From Symbiodinium natans (Eukaryota > Sar > Dinophyceae > Suessiales > Symbiodiniaceae), in the NCBI GenBank assembly GCA_905221605.1, contig CAJNDS010001413.1, forward strand, positions 193,501-257,500: 64,000 bases of DNA. The letters are read 5' to 3'. The notes under the pieces are model-generated. The model was not told the origin of the DNA, searched no databases, and was given only the letters and a program-made list of their open reading frames with translations. The position numbers were made by a program, and so were the translations under genes. This document shows, in pieces, positions 47,081 through 58,800 of this stretch (its first letter is position 1; every line of letters begins with the position of its first letter).

Positions 47081-47129
47081 CTTGAGACCCAGCTCTTGAT
47101 GGCTCTTGAGATATGGGCTGCGTGTAGGA
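47081..47129 (-). pseudogene. short remnant of the glycoside hydrolase gene
   Basis: The plus-strand words CTTGAGACCCAGCTCTTGA and CTCTTGAGATATGGGCTGCG match 35720-35760 inside the glycoside hydrolase exon (the TYTQPVSQELGLK region), with a 10-bp internal duplication. It lies 80 bp upstream of ST2, as the full hydrolase lies upstream of the truncated sulfotransferase at 34.4 kb. The match is short, so this rests partly on context. Confidence 0.5.
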
Positions 47130-48097
47130 GCAACGGAAACACAGATTGGCTGTTATGATTTGGCCAAAACACACAACTCCATGTTCATACAAACCTCATT
47201 TGACCACACAATTCGATTCACCACGTCGCCAGCTCAACTATTCACCCCAACAACCAGAAATCCATGTACATGCAAATCGAGAGAGGCTTCGTCAAGTTGG
47301 TTTTCCGCGTTGTGTTCGGGATGACTGACGAGAATGCTGAGGGCGGCGCGAGGACAAACCAGCACCAGGGGACCGCGTCAAACGCGCATACATGCTCATA
47401 AGCACCCCTTGGTGCCAGCAAGCGCATGCGTGTGTGCCCTTGCGGAACTCCTCGACGAGAATGCGGTTTGGGGCCTTAACGCTCTTGCAGGTGCCGTTCG
47501 CCAAGACGGCTTGTGTGCTTCTATGCTACGACCGGAGGCTTGCAGCGACCAGACCTTCCGGATCGTGCCAATGCTGGGTGGCTTTGTGCTCAAAGGCGAT
47601 GAGAAAACCCAGGAGCTGCAGTTGAAAGCCCAGGCACTTTAGCCTGCACTGGCATGGACACAGGACGTCATAGGACACAATTTCGCAAATTGATAAAGTC
47701 TTGGCACACAATGCCACCAACCCCAGCGGAACTGTGAGTGCCATGGTTGGGCGTGCGCCCAAAGAAACCGCGTCATCATTGCCAACATCTCGTCATCGCC
47801 GAAGCCAGAAGGGAAGACTTGATTGTCAAACCGAAGAATTGATGTCCCAATCTTGCAAGGCAGACCTCGGCATTGGCACTGCAATAGGCGGTGCATCTCG
47901 AATTTGAAGTCACCAACCGCTGGATTGGGTGGCGGGGTCATAGCAGCCAAAGCCACGAGCACAACCCCAGTTGCCTCTGATGAGCGAAATTGTGCAGTGA
48001 TGTAGCCCCCATTTCAGAAAGCCGAAAGGCACTCGAAAGCACTGCCGTCCTTCAAAGGAGGAAGGGCCTCGTAAGATGTGACCCAGGTTCATCGCCG
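47130..48097. other. no gene recognised
   Basis: A minus frame at 47770-47950 (EMHRLLQCQCRGLPC, then FPSGFGDDEMLAMM) has a protein-like look but no family match and no clear splice sites, so it is not called. Confidence 0.35.
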
Positions 48098-48270
48098 TGC
48101 TGCGGGGATCGTGCGTGTCGAAGCGCTCTCGCTGTGCATGTGCACGTGTTTACAACAGCGCCGACGAACTCTCTGCCGGGATCGTGTGTGTCGAAGCGAA
48201 CTCGCTGTGCGGGCTTGCGCATTTACAGAATCGCCGACGAACCCTCTGCGGGGGTCGCGCACATCGAACC
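48098..48270. repeat. about 75-bp tandem repeat, 2-2.5 copies
   Basis: GGGATCGTGYGTGTCGAAGCG is followed by CTCGCTGTGC, TTTACA and GCCGACGAAC(T/C)CTCTGC. The block occurs twice in full and once in part. Substitutions are moderate. Confidence 0.85.
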
Positions 48271-49221
48271 GTTGTCGGTGTCTTCCGACTCTGTTTCCTC
48301 CACACGTCCTGCTGTAGGAGTAGGCACTGCTCCAACGAGGAGGGATGTCTCATGAAATGTCCGAATAATAACCCAGAAGGAGGTAATGTTTTTGCTGAGT
48401 GAAAAGCTTGTGCATGAAGATATTCGTTTGAACATGAAGCATCCGAGGGCTCCAGAACTCGATGATAGAAAGATGATTTAGTTGTAAAAATGCGGCGAAG
48501 AAACTTATAGTGGATGGAGTCCAGGTGTACAAATTGGGAAGGAGAGGTTGTCTATCTCACAAAAGAACCGAATAGACTGTACGACAAAGCAGTAGACTCG
48601 CAATTTCCAAGGGGGACAGAGATTTCGAAGCCGCAACTGCCTGAGAAATACGATGAAAACGTAAGTGTCTGTTGTTGAACGTGAGTCTAAATACGCCCCA
48701 AAGGGGAACCGGAGTCGGGGTTGGCTGCGTTCCTCGAAAAGACGCAGAAGACGATCCAGGGGCTGGAGTATCAAACGCCCCAGAATTGCTGGGCGAAACG
48801 TTCCTCAACATCATGAATGAGGTGAGGAAGTACAAAGGAGAACAGTTGGAGAACAGATAAGTTTTGTAAATGGAAAAGTGTAGGCAGGAGAAATGTACTG
48901 AGGCGCGTTCGGCTCGCCATCCGCTTGTTTTTCCCCTCCAGAAACATAGATGATGAAGTCACTAAAGAGGGTACTCCTTCCACCTCGCGGAGCAATGGAA
49001 ACCCTACCGCTTACCTCTGCAAACTCGTTGTTGTCGGTGTGCGTGAGGCCCGGGAATTGGGACCCGGCGGTTCACAGCAGAGTCGACTCGTAGCTCCAGT
49101 GGCAAAATGGCTCAGGCAAAGGCAGAATCCTTAAGCTTCTGCGAAGGCAGGGCCTGTTGCTGAGCTCTAGTGCGTTCGGCCTGGACACTGATTAACTTCC
49201 CAACTGCTGTGGACCGTGCGG
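48271..49221. other. gene-free interval
   Basis: No recognised gene or repeat. The patch GGCAAAATGGCTCAGG at 49099 was examined as a spliced-leader-like word and rejected. Confidence 0.4.
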
Positions 49222-50111
<890 letters not shown>

Positions 50112-50514
50112 CTTGCTGACGCTGCCATGTGGAAGGCCTTGCTCTTGAGAGGTTTTTGATGTTAAGCCGAGAACGACCCATACTTTATGAACCTGAGGTG
50201 TTGATGCTCGGAATGGTGAAAATGAAGCGATGGAAGGTGGTGTTGGTCCCTGTAATCAAGAAGACGAGGAGATGATTGCTGACAATACCCATGCTCCAAC
50301 AAGGGCTGACCTTCAAGCTACCTCTTCCTGTGGCTCGCTTCGCGATGAGATGGCTTCACAATTATTGTCATTCCTATTCTTCTTCGCTACACCGCGAAGA
50401 GAGAAGAGAGAGATGTATATGTTGATGTTGTTTATGTTTTGTTTGGTGGCTGGTGGTTCATTCGTTACCCTTCCACAGTCTGCAATTCTGTCCATTTCAA
50501 CCCTACTGCAAAAA

Positions 50515-50958
50515 TCCTCATACAAGCACAGTCCCCCAAACCCGCTGCTCTATGCGAACATTCTGATACAAGCACAGTCCCTCCAAAACCTCGCTGCTTT
50601 CTCTGCGCGAAAATCTGCGTTGTTTCTTTCTGGCGACTTGTTTTACAAGACCCACAAGACCCGCCTACTGTGCTACTGATAGTAAAGAGGCGTCCGCTTT
50701 AACAAAACTTCTCTGCGCGAAAATCTCACAGCTGCTGTGCGAAAATTCTCAGACAAGCAGTCCCCCCCAAAAACCCCGCTGCTCCTTGTGCGAAATCATG
50801 CAAGCATAGTCTTCCCAAAACCACGCTGCTGTTCGAATTCTCATAGAAGCACAGTTCCCCCAAAATCCCGCTGCTTCTCTGTGCGAAATTCTCACAAGCA
50901 CAGTCCCTCCGAAAACCCCGCTGCTTATCTGTGCGAAAATTCTCATACAAGCACAGTC
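50515..50958. repeat. about 46-50-bp minisatellite
   Basis: Units of the form GCACAGTCCCCCAAAACCCC, then GCTGCTTCTCTGTGCGAAAATTCTCATACAA, occur at about 50526, 50572, 50757, 50803, 50848, 50898 and 50951. An unrelated stretch of about 110 bp interrupts them at 50610-50700. Spacing of 45-53 bp and lack of conserved spacers argue against a CRISPR array. Confidence 0.85.
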
Positions 50959-50959
50959 A

Positions 50960-52261
50960 AAGTTTTCTAGAGATTCTGCACCAACTGCCTTGGCGACTTC
51001 CCAAGAGTAACTTCTTGGAAGTGCCCTGCAGATGCAGTTACGGGCGCACCTCAGGTGATAGAGCTCGCACCTTCTCACGGAAGCCAGCGGATTGCTTGGT
51101 CTTTTGGATTGACAGCGCTTGTGGTCGACGCGCGACGTGATTAATTACACAAGACTTTTTTCAAAGCAGCGTGCTTAGACGCTGTGTTACGACTGTTACG
51201 AGCAGTGCAGATGATCAAATTTTGCCAGCGCGTCTCTCAACTGCATCAGAGCACAGCGGCCGTTCTCGTGGGCGTTCAACTCGTGTAAAACGGATCGCCA
51301 GAAAAAAGGCAACAAAACCAAGAACAAAGAAGCAACCCGACATTGGTCAGAATGTCGGCTGTTTCGCGCTGCTGGCGGTGTTTGTCTGCTGTGGTTTGTT
51401 TGCTCCAGCTGTTTCCTCTCCATTGTGCCAGGAAACATGCAACTCTCCCGATGACAAACCAACCCACAACAGCAAGTCAACAACGCAACAACCTCACCAT
51501 CACCAACAAGCACAATGGACGGTCACAAAACATCGGCAATTTCTCGTCTCTGCGCTGCATCTGCACTGCGCATCAACAGATAAACTTGGTCGTTGAATGT
51601 TTTTTTCTTTGACACATACAAACGTGAACGCGTCACGCCACGTGCACAAATGAACGCGGCATGCAAAAGTGAACGCGTCACGTGGCGTGCATGCATGATT
51701 CCAACTCAACCCAAGACCTGCCTACTGAACTTGATCAACATGTCTGCACCGCTCACCAAATGGAACTGAGAAGCATGAGGCCACTTTTCCGCATTCTCAG
51801 CAGTGGGCCTTTCAGGGTTCCTAGTCCCGCCTGCCAGAACTCAAACAGCGAGCCATCGCCCAGGATCAGAGGACCGCTGGGCCGTAACTTCCCAATAAGG
51901 CGCCCGGTCGAGACGGGTGGACAGTCGGGCTTTTCAAATCGTTGTCTTGAGGAGCTTGACAGAGGCTAAGATTTTGGAGGAACATCGAAACCACTGGAGA
52001 TTACCCCACCAAGTAGCCTTCACAGCTTTCAGAATGCTGCCCAAATCACTCGTCATTGAAAAGACCAATCGGCCTCATAAGCACGTTCCTCAAGTTTGGT
52101 ATGAATGTCGCTGGCACACGCTGGAAAGCTGCAAAGAGGAACTTTGGTGGGATTCTACCCAGGAAGAGTACCCATGATGCAGTGTTGAGACGCTGTTTCT
52201 CTGACGAGGCAGCAAGATTTGATAGCCCTATAGGTGCTCCGTTTTCTTGCATGCCGGGCAT
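50960..52261. other. no gene recognised; small palindromic words near 51630-51690
   Basis: GTGAACGCGTCACGCCACGTG and GTGAACGCGTCACGTGGCGTG (51624-51692) give a 12-bp inverted match and a direct repeat. A plus frame at 51171-51596 with one hydrophobic segment is not supported by any family. Confidence 0.4.
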
Positions 52262-52353
52262 GTAGACTCTATCGGCTGTGACTGTGGTGTTTCGACTATG
52301 GCTGCATGGAAGGGTGCGCTGCTCAGAGTCTCGTGGACCCCGCTGGCGGTCCA
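52262..52353. repeat. left arm of a 0.1-kb inverted repeat
   Basis: Its reverse complement (with GGTGGACCGCCAGC and GGTCCACGAGACTCTGAGCA) recurs at 52905-52990 with a few differences, and its outer end recurs again at 53193-53222 (GAGCGGTTTACC...GGTGGACCGCC). It is a small dispersed-repeat family with at least three members within 1 kb. Confidence 0.8.
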
Positions 52354-52751
52354 CCAGGGTAAACCGCTCTGGCATCCGCACCTAACATTGGAACATTTTA
52401 GGCCAGCCACAGTCCCCTGATTGAACTAGAGCTTGTTGTCGGACGCTTTAGCCTTTGAGAGTATTTGTACGCTGCTGTATTGCTCAGAACTGCTCCTCTC
52501 CTCAAGAGAGAGTACCGGCACCCGAAGGTGCACTCTTACTGCTTAGAAGTTTTAGCTGAATGTTGGGCCAGCTTCCAAAGCAAAAGCAGCTTGTCTTTGG
52601 CTCTGCTTTCCTGGTGAAATTGGTGTGGCACTCGTATTGCTGTAGCGCAGGCTGTGCCCGCTGAGATGAGCTGCAGTGCAGTTCATGTCGCGACGGCCGC
52701 CACTGATAGATTTCAGCAACTGTCTTTCCACTGTCTTTGGACCTGAGCACT

Positions 52752-52905
52752 TTGCACCTGCGCACCTAGCAGTCCTACTGGCATAGCTGCTTGATTGGGA
52801 TCTTAGATCTGGGCACCTTGCACCTGTGCACCTGACCTGGAAGTCCTGCCAGCCTGGCTGCTGGATTGAGACCTTGGACATGTGCACCTAGGAGTCCTGC
52901 CAGCG
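52752..52905. repeat. short tandem repeat with AGTCCTGCCAGC words
   Basis: Two full copies and one partial of a 50-73-bp unit containing AGTCCTGCCAGC, GGCTGCTGGATTGAGACCTT and GTGCACCT. It abuts the right inverted-repeat arm. Confidence 0.75.
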
Positions 52906-52990
52906 TGGACCGCCAGCAGGGTCCACGAGACTCTGAGCAGCACATCCTTTCCAAGCAGCCATACCGCCGTCATAGCCGACGGCGTCTACA
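52905..52990. repeat. right arm of the 0.1-kb inverted repeat
   Basis: Inverted partner of 52262-52353, separated by about 550 bp that includes the short tandem repeat. No open frame resembling a transposase lies between the arms. Confidence 0.8.
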
Positions 52991-53004
52991 CAATCAGCGC
53001 TCTA

Positions 53005-54285
53005 ATCCCTGATTGACTCGCCTACATGTCAACTTTCTCCATCTTGAGAGGAGGAGCAGTTCAACCTAAGTAGCCGCGCAAAGATCCCAACGGTAACTGT
53101 GCATTAACCCCACCCATTGAAGAAGGGATTGCGGCTGGCCTCAACCGTTCCTGTTGAAATAAAGCATGAGGCGCAGATGCCGGAATTGCCGCATTGAGCG
53201 GTTTACCCCGGTGGACCGCCGGCCGAGTGCCTAGCTCCGATAGAACCACGCACTACCTTCCATCTGTCAGGCCGACGCAGCTGAAGGCTGAGTTGCTCCC
53301 GTCCGGGTGAGGAGGCCTAGGTCAGGAAGCTTCCAGAAAACTTTTGCTGAGGCCTTGTGTGCTGGGTGATGATCTTTGAAGCGCCACCCAACTTCAGGGC
53401 AACCTCCACATTCCCGTCTCGACCCTTCCGACAATTTGAGCCGCTTGCAGGCGGATAGATTTAAAGACGCCTTGGAACTGGTGTTCTCCAAACACTCTGA
53501 GGCTGGAATGCCCATGCTGAAGAGACGACCACATGCAGCCATTTGAAAGCAGGCGCCTAGCCCGTCTCCATAGGCTGGTGCGAGGAGGTTCAAAGGGCCC
53601 AAGCCCCTGGTGAGCGAGGATGTGGCGCGCGCAAAACCTGCTATCATAAAGAAAGCCCGACGCCTTGCAAGTGAGAAAGACGCAGACACCAAAGGTGGGC
53701 CCGGTGGAGCACGCGGTGGTGATGACATCAAAAAACCTGCGGAGGGCTCCAATGTGTTCCAGCAGGAACTGTTTGAAGTACATCATGTCCCATGACTGGG
53801 GGTCGCCTGTCAACGGGAAGTGCGGTGAGCATTTGCACGCCTCCATGAGACTCAGGTCAGGCTCTCCAAGATGTGCATCTGTCTTGCTCAGCCTTAAGTG
53901 CTCCTTGATTTGTACCACCACTTTGGAGTATTGGGACACGAAGCCGATTCGAGAACGGGGATAGATCGCGTGGCCAAAAGTGAGAGCAGTATCCGTCAGG
54001 AGCCAGTCGAATTGAGGCCTCCTCCCCCTCATGTTGGGTGTTCCTGAAAACCTGGACCCAGCTTGTGTTGCTGGGCTCCAGCGGGCCCGGGCCGGATCAG
54101 CTTCAATCCCTTTGACCCGAATCACCTCCAACCCATCACAGCTCTTAGGCCAGACCAGCTGTGAAAGCCTCTCTGTTGGAATCGACCTTTCAGTCCTTCG
54201 CAAATTTTCGAGCGGAAAACCCCGCGGCACAAAAGGGGTGCTGCTAAAATGGCGTGGCAAGGGGCCTTTCAACTGCGAGGCACAA
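53005..54285. other. no gene recognised; possible LINE 5' debris
   Basis: A 292-codon minus frame (53394-54272) has no family motif. Because the plus strand just downstream is a LINE 3' end, this interval could be a decayed part of the same element, but I find no reverse transcriptase YADD/FADD motif. Confidence 0.35.
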
Positions 54286-54720
54286 AACCCGCGAAATCTG
54301 CCCGCTCTGCAAGGTCGCCCTGACCCCAGAACACATTGTTTACGATTGTAAATGGTGGATTGGAAAGGCGGCCCCGCCTTACTAGCATTGGAAAAAACTC
54401 AGGCAACAGTATCCCTTCCAGTGCCTGTGGCTGTGAGGGGTTGCGGCCGGCCAGCGTCACCGCCCTATCTGTTTACACCTCTGGTGCTACCAGTGAAAAA
54501 GTTTGGGGTGTTGGCGCTAACCCCACGTGGTCTTCCCACTTCATCAACGCTACGGACGCCACCGGCGGACCGCGTGGGTCCAACCCTCGTGGCTGAATTG
54601 TGGCGTGGGCCGTGACAATTTACGAGTGGCAACAAGGCCAACTCTGCCTCATTGGGGGAGCAACTGGCCTCCTCCCACCATTATCCTCTGTGGTTGGGGA
54701 GCAAGTTAACAAGCTGTTCC
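54286..54720 (+). mobile_element. decayed 3' end of a LINE (zinc finger plus RNase H)
   Basis: One plus frame encodes EICPLCKVALTPEHIVYDC at about 54293-54350. This is a CX2CX7HX4C finger, as found after the reverse transcriptase in many non-LTR retrotransposons. About 200 bp on, in another frame, NATDATGGPRGSNPRG is followed by one TGA and then VAWAVTIYEWQQGQLCLIG. This resembles the start of the LINE RNase H domain, with the catalytic Asp in TD and a GW/AW strand after it. The frame change and stop codon show the copy is dead. No poly-A or target-site duplication was found. Confidence 0.6.
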
Positions 54721-55247
54721 GTCGTGGTACAATTACTTCGTGGCAGGTTCTCCGTTGTCACAGGACACATTGCTATTCTGCACCGAGTATCATAGGTATC
54801 TCGTTTCTGGTTACGCTCTGCAGACACATTGGTTCAGCTGCACCAATCAGATACACTGCTTCTGCAGAGATGATTCCTTTACTGGGTATATAGCAGCTAT
54901 ATGGCAGGTCTTACAGCCCAGGAATGCTCTCCGCCCCACCTTGCAGTCTCGGTGTGTTCCATAATGGCTAACTGCGGACGCAGCCCGCGCCATGGATATC
55001 GCACATCAAGGGCGGCAGCCTCCAGAAGCAGATCTAGAGCAGAATACCCTTGCGACGGCGTGAGCTGCGAGTGATGAGATCCCCCGACCACGGTTGAATG
55101 GTGTGCCCGGCGGAGGCTCTTACCCCGTCATAGGCCGCCCAGACAAGCTCGGCGAACGACACCCTCACAGTCACCGACACCGGACAATGACAGAGAGCTA
55201 TACTGGAGAAGATGGTGGTTCCACTGGCGGGACAGCGGTCAGAGAGA
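54721..55247. other. no gene recognised
   Basis: Short unsupported frames only. It may contain the end of the LINE remnant. Confidence 0.4.
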
Positions 55248-55579
55248 GCCCCCCCCTTTGGGCAAAGGGGGGCTTTAAGCCCCCCTTTAAGCCCCCCTTA
55301 AGCCCCCCTTCAAAGGGGTCCCTGCAAAGGGGGTCCTTTCGGGGGGGGGGGGGGGGGGCAACCCTTAAGCCCCCCTTAAAGCCCCCCTTAAGCCCCCCCT
55401 TAAGCCCCCCCTGAAGCCCCCCCTTGAAGCCCACCCTTAAGCCCCCCCCTTAAGCCCCCCTTTAAGCCCCCTTGAAGCCCCCCTTTAAGCCCCCCTTGAA
55501 GCCCCCCTTGAAGCCCCCCTTTAAAACCCCCTTTAAGCCCCCCTTTAAGCCCCTTTAACGCCCCCTTAAAGCCCCTTTA
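55248..55579. repeat. (CCCCCCTTAAAG)-type array with a poly-G tract
   Basis: About 25 short units of the form GCCCCCCTTAA(A)G or GCCCCCCTTGAA, 11-14 bp each, with a 20-base poly-G tract at about 55339-55358. The array ends exactly where the left inverted-repeat arm begins. A short version in the complementary sense occurs at 63597-63655, just inside the right arm. Confidence 0.95.
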
Positions 55580-55840
55580 ATGAAATTTTCAAAGGTCACT
55601 TTCTGTACAATATCAAACTGTATGTAAACTACCAAACACATGACTGTTCAATCAATGGTCTTGACCACACCACAATACAAGCATACAACTGTCAGATGCA
55701 ATCTCTCGCTCAGCAATCTTTGCCTTGAGCCAATGCATCATGGACATGGCAATGTCCACATGCCAATGTTCTCTGTCAGTGTTGCATGTTGTTCATGCAA
55801 TGGACAATGTACATGTGCAGGAAGTAAAGCTCAATCCTAA
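55580..55840. repeat. left inverted-repeat arm (about 261 bp)
   Basis: Begins ATGAAATTTTCAAAGGTCAC and ends GGAAGTAAAGCTCAATCCTAA. The reverse complement of 63656-63943 matches it almost throughout (for example CTGTATGTAAACTACCAAAC, CATGACTGTTCAATCAATGG). The main difference is an extra 28-33 bp in the right arm next to CAGCAATC. The homology stops abruptly at 55580 on the outside. Confidence 0.95.
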
Positions 55841-58800
55841 CACCGTCCCTTGAATGAATGCTTCAGCAATCATTCACACTAACAGCTTTACAATAACCAA
55901 CTGTGCAACAATTCTTGATGCTGCCGACCTTCTTGTGGGTCAATCTTCATTGTATTCTAGGGCAGTCATCTGTTACTTGATAAAACAAAGACAATGGTCT
56001 GGAACTGGCATCTTGTGGCCAATTTCTTGTTCTAGAGTTCCATGACCTTTACAATCGCAAGATCAACAACCGCGTTGAATGAATGACTTAGCAATCATCC
56101 AAACACAGCTTACTCGCAGTCAATAGAACCAGAAACTAGAGACCAATGAATTAGAAAGCGTTTCTGCCAACGGGGCTCAACGAGCTCAGTTCTTCTTCAC
56201 GTCAAGACTGCAATAGCTTTTGGTTGCAGTCAACCTATCCGAAGGCATTCCTGGATTTGGCAATCTTTCTGCGCCAAAGGCTCGTCGCTCCGTGTGACAT
56301 TCTGAGAAACGGCTTGATGTCACAATGAGTAAGTCAATGTGACTCAAAATGCTCAAAACGGCAGGTCTTGCAACATAGGCGGAGTTGCAATGACTTTCCA
56401 GATCCAAGTTCAATACGGTGTCCAACACCGTACCGAAGATCTCAATGAAAGCAATCCAATCGCAATCATTCGTCTTCTTCCGGAAACAAAGTCACTAGCA
56501 GACTGCAAACAAAACCAATCACTGTTCGTGCAATGAAATCTGCAGCATGAGAACAATGACAGAACCAAACAAATTTTGTAAAACCTCAATACTGTACGAA
56601 GAGGTTCAAAAGAAGCAGCTGACCAATGAGCAACGCTGAGACACTGTTGTCACTCAAGTAGAACCAACCAGGTTGCATCCAACGCAATCCAGAAGATTCC
56701 CACGCGCAGCTTTGCAACGGCGATCAATACGCTGCTTTAGATCAGGGTCAAGGAAGCAATCTCAAATCTGCACTCCGAAAGAATGACCCTTCTCACAACT
56801 TGCAGAACCGAACAATGCCACGTAGAGATAGCAATGCCGGATATATGGCTTCCTGAAACCAGTGTATGTCAATCGCAAAGAAGATATCATCAATCAACTC
56901 GTCCTGAAATAAAATAGTACATAAGCAAAGCGATCCATAAAACCATTCCATCATCCAAAGAACTCTCATGCACTGATACAGTCGCCAATAAAAGTCTGAC
57001 TCCACGTAAAACTTGAATTCCAATCCTACAACTTTGGGTTGTGAGCTATACAACTTTGGGTTATGAGCCCAATGAGGCGCTCCACCAAGCTCGCGGCTAC
57101 CAGCGACGCTACCAGCGATATGCGATCTCACTGTGGTCGAATGAATGCAATGACTTGGTTTGCACATAGAAAAACACGGAAATAAAGAATCACAAGCAAT
57201 GAGTTCACAAGCGCTGACCAATACCACGAAGACAAAGCAACTGCGAATACTTCCAAGCATACGTCAATCCAATCAAAGATCCATCGTCTCGCTTTCAATG
57301 ACCAGAGTGGTCAATGCACAACGCTTGCAGAATAACCAATCACCACCAGTGTCCATATTAGCTCTTCGTGACCGTCATACAATCAGGCATCATTGGTGAT
57401 GTCCTCTGCAATACACATAGGACCATCTGTCAAAGGGCAACGTCAAATCGTGAAATCACAACCGCATCGGCCAAGTGTGCGATGTAAGGATCAATGGCAC
57501 TCAACAATTGCCATGAAGAAGCATCACGCGGAAGCAATATCCGCACAACGTGAAAATCAGAAGCAAGGAATATCAGACACCAATCCTTAGTGCATCCTTC
57601 TCAGCCCAGCATGTTGCCACAGCATCTGGCGCTTTTCGGGCAACACTACAGGCAATCTCGCCAGTCTTCTTCTCGTAAAGCAATGCTCTAAACCAAAAGG
57701 CGTTTGACAACGGGCTACCTCTCGCTGAAGAAGCAGCAAAGCAATCAGCTGTAGGAAATGATGCTGCAATCCTGCAACGATGCAGTGAACCAGACACAAG
57801 CTCAATCCATACTCGAGGTCAATAAGCTGTTGTCAGCCAAGCACTGGGCAATGGACTCCAGAGGATGAGCGCGTCGCCAGAAAACCACAATGCCATTGAC
57901 ATGCTATATAAGGAGAAATGGGTAAGCCACTTCGTCACAATCGGCACCACGCAGAAAATAGCACCACTCGTTCGCGCAACTGTTCACCAAACTCACATGC
58001 TAACTGCAATGTAGTATACACCGCCAAAGTAAAGGAACAATGCTTCATCTTGTGATCAGTCTGCAGAACGCAAAAGTCTTGAAAGAAGGAACTTGAGTCA
58101 CGCACTCAATGTGCAAGCAGCGCAGGTAGTGACGATGAGCTGCTGCACAATGAAACTCTGGGTATCTGTGTTGGACAACACAAACTCAATCCGACGACTT
58201 GCCAATGCCTCGCACTGTACAATGCAAACGCATCTTCGTGCATCTCGAAGGGTCTTGTTATGGCAATTCGAAGAACCAAAAGCAATCACTGGCACTGAAG
58301 AAAAAATCATCATTCATGTACTCAATACAAACTATGAAGTCAAAGTCTGCAATAATACTCTTCTGCCATCTGCACAGTCAACCAATCCGAGTGGACACGC
58401 AGTTCGTGGAATCATCAAAGTGTGTCTCCAATTGTTGAAGCTATACAAGAATACAACCAGTCTGAACAAACGAAGTCCTGGGACAATGCTCAAGGCAATC
58501 ACGCGGAAACCATCTCCAGCAGACTGAACAGCAACCATTTGTCCTTACCACTTGTACTCGTCGCAAAGAAAACGCAATCGCAGTACTGGAGAAAACCATG
58601 GCTACAATCAGGGATCAAGGCGTAGGACGAATCAGCAATCGCATCTGCCAGCTTCAAGAAAGAAAACAACAACACTAGGTCAAGGCCAATCAGAATGGTC
58701 GCTTCTTCTATGTACAAGAAGAGGTATGCACAATTCCTGAAGGAACAATGGAGGACAATCACCTACCAATGTTTCCTTAGGTCTGGCTCCTATATACAAT

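Noticed and set aside
49099-49115. GGCAAAATGGCTCAGG as a spliced-leader relic
   Set aside because: Differs from the leader in order and bases; match too short.
50515-50958. CRISPR-like repeat array
   Set aside because: Repeat fills the whole unit, spacing is irregular and units diverge; it is a minisatellite.
51171-51596. 141-codon plus frame with a basic start and one hydrophobic segment
   Set aside because: Possible small membrane protein, but there is no family match, and it is on the strand opposite to the host genes.
53394-54272. 292-codon minus frame
   Set aside because: No motif, and the best evidence at its upstream end is a LINE remnant on the opposite strand.
56793-57260. 155-codon minus frame with a signal-like start
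   Set aside because: Same compositional reason; no domain recognised.
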